The position numbers and the translations under genes are program-made. Below, piece after piece: positions 1 to 8,448 of a stretch of 22,497 nt of DNA. Every line of letters begins with the position of its first letter. Within the stretch, counting starts at the first letter, position 1. Source of the stretch: an uncultured Acetatifactor sp. (GTDB lineage Bacteria > Bacillota > Clostridia > Lachnospirales > Lachnospiraceae); the NCBI GenBank assembly GCA_934394665.1, contig CAKRRS010000041.1:1-22497 (forward strand). The letters run 5' to 3'. The notes under the pieces were generated by a model. It did no database searches, was not told the DNA's origin, and saw only the letters and a program-made list of their open reading frames with translations.

Positions 1-108
1 ACAACGACGACACCGCCTACAACGACGACACCGCCTACAACGACGACACCGCCTACAACGACGACACCGCCTACAACGACGACACCGCCTACAACAACGA
101 TGACACCT
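1..108. repeat. 18-bp in-frame tandem repeat encoding TTTTPP
   Basis: Five identical 18-bp copies (acaacgacgacaccgcct) occupy 1-90, and a sixth, changed copy occupies 91-108. The array starts at the window edge, so the true copy number is unknown. The unit is a multiple of three, so copy changes would lengthen or shorten the wall-spanning linker without breaking the frame. The identity of the five copies suggests recent expansion or homogenisation. Confidence 0.95.
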
Positions 109-408
109 ACGGCGACACCGACAGCAACACCGGATACGCCCGACACTCAGGATGATACTCAGACACCTACCCCGACGCCTGATACACCGACCACTCCGGT
201 TACCCCGGATAACCCAGAGGTACTTGGAGCCAGACGACGGAGAATGGTAACGATCACAGATGATCCTACACCGCTTGCTGACCGCGCGGTACTTGGTGCA
301 TCGAGACGGCCGCAGACCGGCGATGATTCCAATGCATGGAATCTGGGATTCCTCTTCTCGGTAGCAGGTTTGGGGGCATGGCTCATCCTTAAGAGGAAAG
401 ACAGTTAA
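1..408 (+). CDS. C-terminal part of a cell-wall-anchored Thr/Pro-rich surface protein (5' end outside window)
   Basis: The reading frame is open from base 1 to a TAA at 406-408, so only the C-terminal 135 residues are present and no start is visible. Seen in order: TTTTPP hexapeptide repeats (bases 1-108), a longer Thr/Pro/Asp linker, then a block VLGARRRRMVTITDDPTPL, a second VLGASRR, the motif RPQTGD (bases 307-324), a hydrophobic span (NLGFLFSVAGLGAWLIL) and a positive tail KRKDS. Motif, hydrophobic span and basic tail together make a sortase sorting signal; the first position is Arg instead of the Leu of canonical LPXTG. Thr/Pro-rich stretches in such proteins usually span the peptidoglycan, so the missing N-terminal part should carry a signal peptide and an exposed domain. 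The last about 60 residues closely match the end of the next gene, so the two are paralogous at least there. A terminator follows. The function of the missing ectodomain is unknown. Confidence 0.85.
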   Translation, partial: TTTTPPTTTTPPTTTTPPTTTTPPTTTTPPTTTMTPTATPTATPDTPDTQDDTQTPTPTPDTPTTPVTPDNPEVLGARRRRMVTITDDPTPLADRAVLGASRRPQTGDDSNAWNLGFLFSVAGLGAWLILKRKDS

Positions 409-429
409 TCAATATTAGAGATCAATAGA

Positions 430-474
430 GGACCGGCTTTTTTGAAAAAGTACAAAAAAAGCTGGTCCTTTTTG
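430..474 (+). terminator. Intrinsic terminator after the first surface-protein gene
   Basis: A stem of about 14 bp pairs GGACCGGCTTTTTT (430-443) with AAAAAAGCTGGTCC (455-468), with one G-U pair, and a run of T follows (469-473). The A-rich and T-rich arms mean it could also work in the opposite direction. It separates the first surface-protein gene from the second. Confidence 0.85.
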
Positions 475-544
475 TCAGAGACTGCCGTCTTTATATTCGG
501 AGAGATGAATTACAAATAATAAGTACTTGAAAGGTAGAGGGGAA

Positions 545-2680
545 ATGAAATTCAAAAAGGTTGTGAAGACAAAATTAGCGAAAATCTTGACAACAGCATT
601 GCTGATCTGCAGTGTATCTGATATCGGGTTCACAGTAAAAGCGGAAGAGATCCAGCCGGGTAATACAGAAGTTGTGGCAGAAACAACAAGTGCATCGGAT
701 AATGATGCTGCTGCAGTGGAGCAGACACAGAGTGCAAGCGGTAATGATTTGCGTGTTGCAGTCGGAGCAACAGCGCCCATAAATGTGCAGAAATATGCGA
801 CAACAAACTATATCATTCTTGCCGGAGCAACTATGGCAAAAACATTTGGTCCGGATGCAACAACGGCATCTGTAAGTTGGAATAAGTCTAAGATTGCGAA
901 TATTTCCGAACTGGAAGGACATCAAATGACGCTGGATGATATTGATACATTTTATCGTCTGAAGGCTGATAATACTGGAGTAGATGCCGAGGGAATTGTT
1001 GCTAAGAGCGCTAATGGTGCAAAGTGGCAGTGTGTCGGATTTGTTGCTTTAAAAAAAGGTCATGATTATTCGAAAACATCAGATTTATTAAATTATGTAT
1101 ACTATAGTGGAGATGATAACGGCACGTCTTATGTCAAGGAAAATTGTCAAAAGACACTTGAAGATGTAACAAAGATCATTCAAGACAACCATGGAATCCT
1201 ATACGGAGAGAAACTATCAGAAGACTTTATTAAGCAATTGTTCAAAGATGGTTGGAACTCAGGAAGCAAGGAAATCGACATTGCTGCCGTATGGTATGTA
1301 ACCACTCCGGAAGAAACGTGGACTAAGTCTGACGGGTACATATACGAAGTTCCCAATGTAACCGCTGTAAATTATTACACCTATCCGGAAGGAACGGTAA
1401 CCTTTGCGAAGACTGCGGAAGGTGCGGTGATCCATTATGCCTCCGAAGGAGTAACGATCACTACGACTCCTGCATTGGAACTGCATCGGGAAGATGGAAC
1501 AGGCAAGGTGACTTATGGTCCTGCAGTGATCACGATTACAATTCATGACAACGCACCTGATACTGTAAGAATCAATCTCAGTGATGCCATCGGTTACCTC
1601 AACGGTACGATAACGGAAGCAAAGGCTGCAGAGCCCGGTGATACCATATACTATACATTGAAGTTCGTAAATGAGAGCAAGAAGAATTATAACTATGATC
1701 CCGCAAGTGCGCAGATCGGAACAATTCCGGCCTCTGCTCCCACCGAGGGAGAGACAGTAACGGTAATCTCTACGGGATTTGACGGATATGCGATTGGTGA
1801 AGTCGGTGAATTCAGTTATCTGCCCCGTCGTATCCTGAATGTTCCTTTGCGGAATCTGGGAATATCCACAGGAAAAGTTACAGATGCGGTTGTCGGAAAG
1901 GCACTTTTGAACAAAGGATACGGAACCGCTGATATGGCTCCGGAAAAAATCACCCAGACTTATCTGGCACAGTATTATCTGGACTGGTTCAATAATAATT
2001 CCCGAGGAGAGGGGAATAAGGTGACGAAACTGACAGAACTTACGGGAGAAGAATTTGCTATTTTGACCGGCGGAGACAATGCGACTACGGTGCTTGAGCG
2101 TTGCCCGGCAGTAGCGGAAGCTTTGTATTACACAACCTATCATAATGTATATACGTTTGACGGCAAGGGATTATATGACCGGATGAAGGAGAATGGAAAA
2201 ACAGGCTCTTATGCAGATGCTATCGTATCCGGTATGTTGCGTAACGGAGAAGCACAGTTTAGCTGTCATGTGGACGGAGAACAGGCGAATAACGGATTCC
2301 AGATGACAAAATATGGTTTTGGTATGCAGTTTGCACTGTCCTATCAGCCGGAGAGTACACCGACACCTGCTCCGGAAGTGACACCGAGTCCCACACCGAG
2401 TAATACGCCGAGCCCTACACCGACACCGTCCACTCCTGACGAGCCGGAGCCCCCGGATACGCCTTCAGAACCTTCCACACCCGATACCCCGCAGGTGCTT
2501 GGTGCGAGACGAAACAGAATGGTAACGATTACCGATGATCCTACACCGTTAGCTGACAGAGCTGTACTGGGAGCATCCAGGAGACCTAAGACCGGTGATG
2601 ATTCCACAGCATGGAATCTTGGATTCCTGTTGTCCTTGACAGGATTGGGTGCATGGCTTATCATGAAAAAGAAAGAATAG
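545..2680 (+). CDS. Cell-wall-anchored surface protein with RPKTGD sorting signal, unknown ectodomain
   Basis: This is a complete 711-residue secreted protein. I chose ATG 545 because purine-rich AAAGGT and AGAGGGG lie just upstream. A TTG at 527 is in frame but has no well-placed ribosome site. Residues 1-33 form a Sec signal peptide (MKFKKVVKTKLAKILTTALL, then a likely cut after VKA). Residues 34-603 are an exposed region I do not recognise. The part around YLNGTITEAKAAEPGDTIYY resembles beta-sandwich adhesin modules, but only weakly. Residues 604-649 are a Pro/Thr/Ser linker of TPSPTP type. The C-terminus has two VLGA-RR units, RPKTGD (nt 2582-2599), a hydrophobic helix and KKKE, that is, a sortase signal with Arg in place of Leu. 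The end matches the upstream partial gene in protein but differs at many synonymous sites, so the duplication is old. No sortase gene lies in the window. The CAP lipoprotein gene follows after 54 bp with no terminator between. Confidence 0.88.
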   Translation: MKFKKVVKTKLAKILTTALLICSVSDIGFTVKAEEIQPGNTEVVAETTSASDNDAAAVEQTQSASGNDLRVAVGATAPINVQKYATTNYIILAGATMAKTFGPDATTASVSWNKSKIANISELEGHQMTLDDIDTFYRLKADNTGVDAEGIVAKSANGAKWQCVGFVALKKGHDYSKTSDLLNYVYYSGDDNGTSYVKENCQKTLEDVTKIIQDNHGILYGEKLSEDFIKQLFKDGWNSGSKEIDIAAVWYVTTPEETWTKSDGYIYEVPNVTAVNYYTYPEGTVTFAKTAEGAVIHYASEGVTITTTPALELHREDGTGKVTYGPAVITITIHDNAPDTVRINLSDAIGYLNGTITEAKAAEPGDTIYYTLKFVNESKKNYNYDPASAQIGTIPASAPTEGETVTVISTGFDGYAIGEVGEFSYLPRRILNVPLRNLGISTGKVTDAVVGKALLNKGYGTADMAPEKITQTYLAQYYLDWFNNNSRGEGNKVTKLTELTGEEFAILTGGDNATTVLERCPAVAEALYYTTYHNVYTFDGKGLYDRMKENGKTGSYADAIVSGMLRNGEAQFSCHVDGEQANNGFQMTKYGFGMQFALSYQPESTPTPAPEVTPSPTPSNTPSPTPTPSTPDEPEPPDTPSEPSTPDTPQVLGARRNRMVTITDDPTPLADRAVLGASRRPKTGDDSTAWNLGFLLSLTGLGAWLIMKKKE

Positions 2681-2734
2681 GGTAATAGAGTAAAGTAACG
2701 ATAGATAAATTGAGGAAGGGTAAAGGTAAAATGT

Positions 2735-3301
2735 ATGAAAAAAAGATGGATGAGTATTCTTCTGACGGTCATCATGGTGCTCAGCCTGGCAGGCTGCGGT
2801 AAGAGCGCGGAATTATCTTCCGTAACCCGTGATCCTGCGACAGACGACGGTACTGTGTGGTTTGATGATGAGGCAATCGCGCTTGCGGGATCTGTACAGA
2901 GAGCCGGTATGAGTGAGGCTGAGATTGCCCGTGCAACGGAGCTTCGTACCATGGCAACCGACGCGCTGGCACTGGTAAATGCCAAGAGAGCGGATAACGG
3001 ACTTGCAGCGCTTACCTGGAGCAACGGATTGGAATCCTGCGCAATGGTAAGAGCACAGGAAGCTGCTTCCAAATTCTCTCATACCAGACCGAACGGCAGA
3101 GACTGGTATACCGTGAACAGTGAACTGATGTGGGGTGAGAACCTGGCGAAGGGATATGATTCCGCACAGAGCGTGGTAGATGCCTGGATGGCTTCTCCCA
3201 CCCATGCAGCCAATATTCTGGCAGGCGATTTTACCACTTGTAGCATTGCCATTTACGAGACAAACGGTAAGCTGTATTTTGCACAGGAGTTTGGTTATTA
3301 A
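2735..3301 (+). CDS. CAP/SCP-domain lipoprotein
   Basis: A 188-residue secreted lipoprotein. Residues 1-21 form a lipoprotein signal (MKKRWMSILLTVIMVLSLAG then Cys21, lipobox LAGC), so the mature protein should be lipid-anchored on the outer face of the membrane. Residues about 75-188 form a CAP (SCP/PR1-like) domain: LVNAKRADNGL..LTW, FSHTRPNGRDW with His116, GENLA with Glu135, W..SPTHAANIL with His157, and YFAQEFGY at the end. These are the usual signature blocks of bacterial CAP proteins (YkwD-like), and the cavity His and Glu residues are present. The biochemical role of bacterial CAP domains is not settled, so no substrate is proposed. ATG 2735 is preceded by AGGAAGG and AAAGG. An overlapping ATG at 2731 is in another frame. 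The gene lies 54 bp after the surface-protein gene and is likely transcribed with it. A strong palindrome follows. Confidence 0.9.
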   Translation: MKKRWMSILLTVIMVLSLAGCGKSAELSSVTRDPATDDGTVWFDDEAIALAGSVQRAGMSEAEIARATELRTMATDALALVNAKRADNGLAALTWSNGLESCAMVRAQEAASKFSHTRPNGRDWYTVNSELMWGENLAKGYDSAQSVVDAWMASPTHAANILAGDFTTCSIAIYETNGKLYFAQEFGY

Positions 3302-3341
3302 GAGAAGAATTTCTTCCCTGTGAGGGGATAGAGATAACGTC

Positions 3342-3379
3342 AGAAAGAGTTAATATTTGTCGAAATATTAACTCTTTCT
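3342..3379. terminator. Perfect 17-bp palindromic hairpin after the CAP gene
   Basis: The arms at 3342-3358 and 3363-3379 are perfect reverse complements with a 4-nt loop GTCG. The stem is AT-rich with short T runs on the 3' side rather than a classical long U tract. Its place between the CAP gene and the next promoter-like sequence fits a terminator; the terminator role is inferred. Confidence 0.6.
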
Positions 3380-3390
3380 TTGCACTTATA

Positions 3391-3422
3391 TTGTGGAAAT
3401 TGCACTAAATTTATGCTATAAT
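3391..3422 (+). promoter_or_regulatory. Putative extended -10 promoter for the chemoreceptor leader
   Basis: TGCTATAAT (3414-3422) contains a consensus TATAAT at 3417-3422 with an upstream TG. The best -35-like match, TTGTGG at 3391-3396, is 20 bp away, which is long, so the extended -10 would carry most of the recognition. Transcription would begin near 3429 and leave a leader of about 160 nt before the chemoreceptor start. Confidence 0.5.
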
Positions 3423-3592
3423 ATGTCATAAAAAAGCACAAATCAACAATCGGTCATCAAATTGGAATGGAAGAAAGGCATTTGGCTGTAACTATCCGGG
3501 CGCTGCCGGATATGTGATCGATAGGCGAAGCGTGGAGAAATACGGAAAGTAAAATAACAAAACAACAGACCGCAGCGCAGAAATGGGGACTT
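3423..3592 (+). other. Long structured 5' leader of the chemoreceptor gene, unassigned
   Basis: About 170 nt separate the putative promoter from ATG 3593. A GC-rich hairpin stands out in an otherwise A-rich leader: TATCCGG (3493-3499), loop GCGCTG, CCGGATA (3506-3512). No open frame here looks like a gene. I compared it by eye with the c-di-GMP-I, c-di-GMP-II, purine, glycine and TPP riboswitch cores and did not see a match. It may be a plain untranslated leader, or an RNA element I cannot name. Confidence 0.35.
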
Positions 3593-5626
3593 ATGAGTAT
3601 AAAGGCAATGCAACAGGGAAAAAAGCAACAGGTGAAGGAACAGACCACGCAGACGACGATCAGAGAACGTCTGCAGAAGGCAATCAGGAAGCTGGTGTTA
3701 CTTGCTATTATTCCGTTAGTTATTCTCACGGTGATCCTCAATTTGTCCAGTACGTTGAACAAGCTGGAGGATGATATGCTGGTGATTGCAGAGATTTCTG
3801 CAGACCGTATCAGTCAGGAACTGAAAGTCAGCGAGACCATCGTATCGGAACTCGGTTGCAGTTATCAGCTGTACTTCTCAGTATTTACGCCGGAGCAGAA
3901 ACAGGAGTATATCAATGAACGCGTACAAGCCTATGGAATGGTCAGAGGAAAACTGATCGGCGCCGACGGTATCTGTGCTTATGACGGAACGGATTACAGT
4001 GAGCGTGAGTACTTCAAGAGATCCATGCAGGGAGAAGTGGTGGTATCGGATCCTGTGATTGCCAAGACTGACGGTAAGCTGAGCGTGATCATTTCTGCAC
4101 CTGTTTATAAAAACGGTGACAGAAACGGCGAAATCATTGGCGTGGTATTCGTGGTACCGGATCCTGAATTTTTGAATGACATCGCGGCATCTATCTCTAT
4201 CAGTCAGAATTCGGAATGTTATCTGTTGGGAGAGACCGGAATCACGATTGCCCACTGTGATTCCGCAGTAGCACAGGAACAGAGAAACAACACGGAATTA
4301 TCTCAGACCGACAGTTCCTTAAGAGGAATTGCGAAGGTGGAACAGAAGATGCTTACGGGAGAGACCGGATACAGCACTTATTTCAGAAACGGTGTTTATA
4401 TGGTACAGGCCTATGCACCGATAGACGGAACCAATGGATGGAGTGTGGCAGTAGATGCACCGCTGGTTGATTTCCTGGGTTCTGTCGTGGCATGCATCAT
4501 CATCGGAATTGTGGTTGGCATTCTGGCAGTGACCTACAGCATTTACCGTGCGAAACAGATTGGCCGGCGTATCGGTGAACCGGTAGCGGAATGTACCAAC
4601 AGATTAAAACTGCTGGCAGAAGGTGATCTGCATACACCGGCGCCCGTGATACAGACAGGGGATGAACTGCAGATTCTGGCAGAGGCAACGGACAGCCTGT
4701 CGGAGAATCTGAAGAAGGTCATTGGAGATACAGATTATCTGCTGGGTGAAATGTCAGAGGGCAACTTTGCGATCGGCAGCGGTTGCAAGGAAGCTTATGT
4801 GGGTGATTTCCAGGGGCTGTTGGAGTCTATCCGCAAACTGAATCATAAGCTCAGCGAGACACTGGGCGAGATCAAGACCGCGGTAAATCAGGTATCCATG
4901 GGAGCCGGTCAGATGGCGGATGCCGCGCAGGGACTGGCAGAAGGTGCTACAGATCAGGCAGGTTCTGTGGAAGAACTCCAGGCTACGATTACGAATGTTA
5001 CCGAGATCGTGGAGAAGAATGCAAAGGCACTCGGAGCATCTTATGACAAGGCAATGGAATATCAGCAGCAGGCAAAGGCAAGCGGAGAAGAGATGAAGGG
5101 GCTTACCGAAGCCATGCAGCGGATCAATGACACTTCCAAGCAGATAGGCGATATTATCGCGGAAATCGAAGATATTGCGTCCCAGACGAATCTGTTGTCT
5201 TTAAATGCTGCCATTGAAGCTGCCAGAGCAGGTGAGGCGGGAAGAGGATTCGCAGTGGTGGCAGATCAGATCAGAAAACTGGCGGATGACAGTGCACAGT
5301 CTGCGGTACATACCAGAGAACTGATCGGGACTTCCCTGCAGGAGATCGAGCATGGTAACCAGATCACGGACAGAACTGCGGAGGCATTGAAGAAAGTCGT
5401 AGAGGGAATCGAAGATCTGGCGAACGAAACCAAGAAAGCAATGGAAGAATCTCATGCGCAGGCTGAGGCAATGATGCAGATTGAGCAGGGTATCGAACAG
5501 ATCTCTACTGTGGTGCAGAATAACTCGGCAACAGCGGAGGAAACCTCTGCGACCAGTGAGGAGCTTTCCGCACAGGCAACGAACATGAACGAACTGACAG
5601 ATGCATTCCAACTGAGAGAAGAATAA
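3593..5626 (+). CDS. Methyl-accepting chemotaxis protein with extracytoplasmic Cache sensor
   Basis: A 677-residue transmembrane receptor that would sense an external ligand and control the CheA kinase. TM1 is at about residues 34-52. A Cache-type sensor covers 53-290, with [15 protein letters not shown] followed by VSDPVIAK and [11 protein letters not shown], the typical double-Cache block. TM2 is at about 294-317, HAMP at about 318-375, and the signalling domain at 420-670. The highly conserved hairpin tip [20 protein letters not shown] starts at residue 525 and continues through [15 protein letters not shown]. The RxWY amino-acid-binding signature of dCache_1AA sensors is not seen, so the ligand class is open. 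The C-terminus ends QLREE with no NWxxF methylation-enzyme tether. The start at 3593 has GGGGA only 3 nt upstream; ATG 3608 is an alternative five residues later. No che or flagellar genes are in the window, so it is an orphan receptor. The ATPase gene begins 74 bp downstream. Confidence 0.93.
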   Translation: MSIKAMQQGKKQQVKEQTTQTTIRERLQKAIRKLVLLAIIPLVILTVILNLSSTLNKLEDDMLVIAEISADRISQELKVSETIVSELGCSYQLYFSVFTPEQKQEYINERVQAYGMVRGKLIGADGICAYDGTDYSEREYFKRSMQGEVVVSDPVIAKTDGKLSVIISAPVYKNGDRNGEIIGVVFVVPDPEFLNDIAASISISQNSECYLLGETGITIAHCDSAVAQEQRNNTELSQTDSSLRGIAKVEQKMLTGETGYSTYFRNGVYMVQAYAPIDGTNGWSVAVDAPLVDFLGSVVACIIIGIVVGILAVTYSIYRAKQIGRRIGEPVAECTNRLKLLAEGDLHTPAPVIQTGDELQILAEATDSLSENLKKVIGDTDYLLGEMSEGNFAIGSGCKEAYVGDFQGLLESIRKLNHKLSETLGEIKTAVNQVSMGAGQMADAAQGLAEGATDQAGSVEELQATITNVTEIVEKNAKALGASYDKAMEYQQQAKASGEEMKGLTEAMQRINDTSKQIGDIIAEIEDIASQTNLLSLNAAIEAARAGEAGRGFAVVADQIRKLADDSAQSAVHTRELIGTSLQEIEHGNQITDRTAEALKKVVEGIEDLANETKKAMEESHAQAEAMMQIEQGIEQISTVVQNNSATAEETSATSEELSAQATNMNELTDAFQLREE

Positions 5627-5700
5627 GGATCCTTTTTTCGAAGGGAATGAATCGCAAACATGTTGCATACAATGCATAGAAACAAGCATTGGAGACAGCC

Positions 5701-8373
5701 GTGTTCGAGAAACAGAATATACAGGAAACCATAATAAAATTAAAGACAGACGCAGTGAAGGGCCTTACCGATGGTGAGGCCTTTCGTCGTTTGCAGCAAA
5801 ACGGCAAAAACGAAATGAGGGCTGCAAAAAAGAAGACAAAGCTTCAGCTGTTCGTAGAGCAGCTGAAAGACCCACTGATCTACATATTGCTGATCGCGGC
5901 AATGGTGTCAATCGGACTGGGAGAGATCAGCGATGCGGCCATCATCGGTACGGTGGTATTGATCAATGCACTGGTGGGAATGTTACAGGAAGGAAAAGCG
6001 AGAAAGGCATTAGAGGCGTTGAAACAGCTTACCAGCCCCAGAACCATCGTGATTCGGGACGGAATCCGCAGAGAGATCCCCGCAGCCGATCTGGTCGTGG
6101 GAGATCTGGTAGATCTGGAAGCGGGAGCCAGGGTGCCGGCAGACATCCGGCTGACCAGAAGTGCCGATCTACAGGTGGAAGAATCGGCGATCACGGGAGA
6201 ATCTCTGCCGGTGGAAAAGGATGCGTTGTTTCTGGCGGACTGCCGACAGGAAATCCCACTGGGAGACCGGGTAAATATGGTCTATATGTCTACCGTAGTG
6301 ACACACGGACATGGGGAGGGACTGGTGTGTGCCGCCGGTATGGACACGGAGATCGGCAGAATCGCATCCATGATCACGAATGCGGAGGAAGAGACGACAC
6401 CTTTGCAGAAGAGACTGGGAGATCTGGGGAAGCTGCTTAGCGTTTTATCACTGGGATTGTGCATTGCACTGTTCCTGCTGGCAGTGCTGCAGCAGAGAAA
6501 TATCCCGGAGATGCTGCTGGTAGCAATCTCATTGGCGGTGGCCGCTGTCCCGGAGGGACTTCCTGCGGTAGTTACGATCTGCCTGGCGTTGTCGGTGACC
6601 AGGATGGTAAAGGTAAATACGATCATACGCAGACTGCCGTCGGTGGAGACGCTGGGGGCGGTAAGTGTGGTGTGTTCCGACAAAACGGGAACACTTACGC
6701 AGAACCGCCTGACAGTGGAGAAGTGCTGGTGGTATGATTGCTTGGAAAGTATGGAGATTCTGCGGCAGAACAGACGGGAGAACGGTGCCGCAGTGGAAAT
6801 CGCCCTGGGCATGGTATTATGTAACGATGCTTCGAAGCAGGGAGAGGAGCGGATCGGAGACCCGACGGAACTGGCACTGTTGGACTTTGGGGAAATACTC
6901 GGTATACACAAACAGAAACTGGAGAGACAATATCCCAGATATGCGGAGCAGCCTTTTGATTCGGACCGTAAGATGATGACGACCTGTCACAGAGGCAGAA
7001 GGGATGGGATACTTTCGTATACCAAGGGAGCACCGGATGTGGTATTGCAGCATTGCACGCATATCCTTAGGGAAGGAAGAAGTATTCCCATGACAAAGGA
7101 GCAGCAGTGCAGAGTGCAGGACATCGTAGAAGTCATGAGTTCCATGGCTCTTAGGACGCTGGCTGTGGCAAGGGGCAATACGGAGAAAGAGGAGAATCTG
7201 ACGTTCTTAGGAATCGTGGGAATGCGGGACCCCGCCAGACCGGAGGCGGCAGAAGCGGTGGAGATCTTCCGCCGGGCGGGAGTATCCACGGTAATGATCA
7301 CGGGGGATCATGTGGACACCGCTTATGCCATCGCCGGACAATTGGGGATCGCCGGGCACAGGAGCCAGTGTATTACCGGAGAGGAACTGCAGCGAATGGA
7401 TGACAGGACTTTTTCCCAAAAGGTCAGGGATATCAAAGTATATGCAAGAGTATCTCCGGTTCAGAAAGTACGGATCGTAAAAAGTTTACAGGAGAAGGGA
7501 GAAATCGTGGCAATGACAGGAGATGGTGTCAATGATGCACCCTCCCTGAAGGCAGCGGACATCGGGATAGCCATGGGCACGGGAACGGATGTGGCAAGAC
7601 AGGCGGCGGACATGATCCTGGTGGATGATAATTTTGCCACCATAGAGAAGACCATCGAAGAGGGCAGAGGAGTCTATGAAAATATACGTAAGTCTGTAAT
7701 CTTCCTATTATCTTCCAATCTCGGAGAACTGATGACGATGTTCGTGGCGGTGGCACTGGGGCTGGCATCACCGTTAAAATCCAGCCATATCCTGTGGATC
7801 AATCTGATCACGGATTCCCTTCCGGCACTGGCACTGGGAGTGGACAAAAATGACCGGAAAAGCCTGATGCGCTGTTCTCCCAGAAAAGCAAGCGAGAGCC
7901 TGTTCGCCAGAGGCGGCATGGCATGTACCTTATGGTACGGAGCACTGATCACGGGAATCGGGCTCGTAGCCTTTCTGGTGCTGCCCTGTGGAATCCTGAA
8001 CAACAAAGGGGTGCCGTTTCAGAATCCTCTGTTGTATATCGGTAAAATAAAAGAACTTTTGGAACAGGAGAGTATATTGGCCAGATCCCAGACCTACGCC
8101 TTCACGGTATTGGGAATGTGCCAGCTGTATCACGCGGTGGGGATGCGCGATGTGCAGAAGTCCATATTCAGGATGAAGCCTAAGGATAATCCGCTTATGA
8201 TAGCCGCCTGTGTGATCGGGTTTGTACTGCAGATCGCGGTAACGGAGGTGCCGTTTCTGATTACTGCATTCGGAACCTCCCATCTGTCGGGCATGGAGTG
8301 GCTTTTGCTGAATGCGCTGGCGGCTTTTCCTCTGCTGGCACATGAGATTGGGGTAGTGTTTACAAAAAGTTAA
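5701..8373 (+). CDS. Calcium-transporting P-type ATPase (type II, SERCA/PMCA-like)
   Basis: A membrane cation pump, about 890 residues, the usual length for bacterial type II P-ATPases. I chose GTG 5701 because GGAG (5691-5694) sits 6 nt before it. A TTG at 5689 would add four residues but would place that GGAG inside the gene. Motifs from the GTG start: actuator TGES (165-168), M4 PEGL (284-287), phosphorylation loop CSDKTGTLTQN with Asp327, nucleotide-site KGAPD (442-446), and hinge GDGVNDAPS (607-615). The M5 sequence SSNLGE (Asn673, Glu676) and M6 NLITD (Asn701, Thr704, Asp705) match the Ca2+ ligands of SERCA. The equivalent M8 position appears to be Gln808 (MCQLYHA) instead of the SERCA Glu, as in plasma-membrane Ca2+ pumps. 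Ca2+ export is therefore likely, while the number of ions per cycle is uncertain. It lies between the chemoreceptor and phosphodiesterase genes on the same strand. Confidence 0.93.
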   Translation: MFEKQNIQETIIKLKTDAVKGLTDGEAFRRLQQNGKNEMRAAKKKTKLQLFVEQLKDPLIYILLIAAMVSIGLGEISDAAIIGTVVLINALVGMLQEGKARKALEALKQLTSPRTIVIRDGIRREIPAADLVVGDLVDLEAGARVPADIRLTRSADLQVEESAITGESLPVEKDALFLADCRQEIPLGDRVNMVYMSTVVTHGHGEGLVCAAGMDTEIGRIASMITNAEEETTPLQKRLGDLGKLLSVLSLGLCIALFLLAVLQQRNIPEMLLVAISLAVAAVPEGLPAVVTICLALSVTRMVKVNTIIRRLPSVETLGAVSVVCSDKTGTLTQNRLTVEKCWWYDCLESMEILRQNRRENGAAVEIALGMVLCNDASKQGEERIGDPTELALLDFGEILGIHKQKLERQYPRYAEQPFDSDRKMMTTCHRGRRDGILSYTKGAPDVVLQHCTHILREGRSIPMTKEQQCRVQDIVEVMSSMALRTLAVARGNTEKEENLTFLGIVGMRDPARPEAAEAVEIFRRAGVSTVMITGDHVDTAYAIAGQLGIAGHRSQCITGEELQRMDDRTFSQKVRDIKVYARVSPVQKVRIVKSLQEKGEIVAMTGDGVNDAPSLKAADIGIAMGTGTDVARQAADMILVDDNFATIEKTIEEGRGVYENIRKSVIFLLSSNLGELMTMFVAVALGLASPLKSSHILWINLITDSLPALALGVDKNDRKSLMRCSPRKASESLFARGGMACTLWYGALITGIGLVAFLVLPCGILNNKGVPFQNPLLYIGKIKELLEQESILARSQTYAFTVLGMCQLYHAVGMRDVQKSIFRMKPKDNPLMIAACVIGFVLQIAVTEVPFLITAFGTSHLSGMEWLLLNALAAFPLLAHEIGVVFTKS

Positions 8374-8448
8374 CATTTCTCTCGTATGGAGTTTATAGTC
8401 AATTGTTACAATAAAATTGTCTATAAAATTTCATGGGAGGGCAATGTG

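Noticed and set aside
1..108. Repeat array as a CRISPR
   Set aside because: The 18-bp units are directly abutting with no spacers, and they encode a regular TTTTPP linker in frame with the sorting signal.
1259..2143. 294-codon minus-strand open frame
   Set aside because: It is fully antisense to the surface-protein gene. Its translation is rich in Cys, Arg, Ile and Ser, with no ribosome site or domain.
2344..3072. 242-codon minus-strand open frame
   Set aside because: Its low-complexity translation is a mirror of the Pro/Thr linker and CAP gene; there is no support for coding.
3423..3592. c-di-GMP riboswitch before the chemoreceptor gene
   Set aside because: The conserved cores of classes I and II were not found in order. 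It is kept only as an unassigned leader.
5626..5639. AAGGATCCTT followed by T run as a terminator after the chemoreceptor gene
   Set aside because: The palindrome has no loop and the stem could hold only about three pairs after opening one, too weak to call.
8386..8448. Upstream ATG 8386 as the start of the phosphodiesterase
   Set aside because: It would place 21 residues before a well-formed signal peptide and has no ribosome site. ATG 8449 has GGGAGG at 8 nt.
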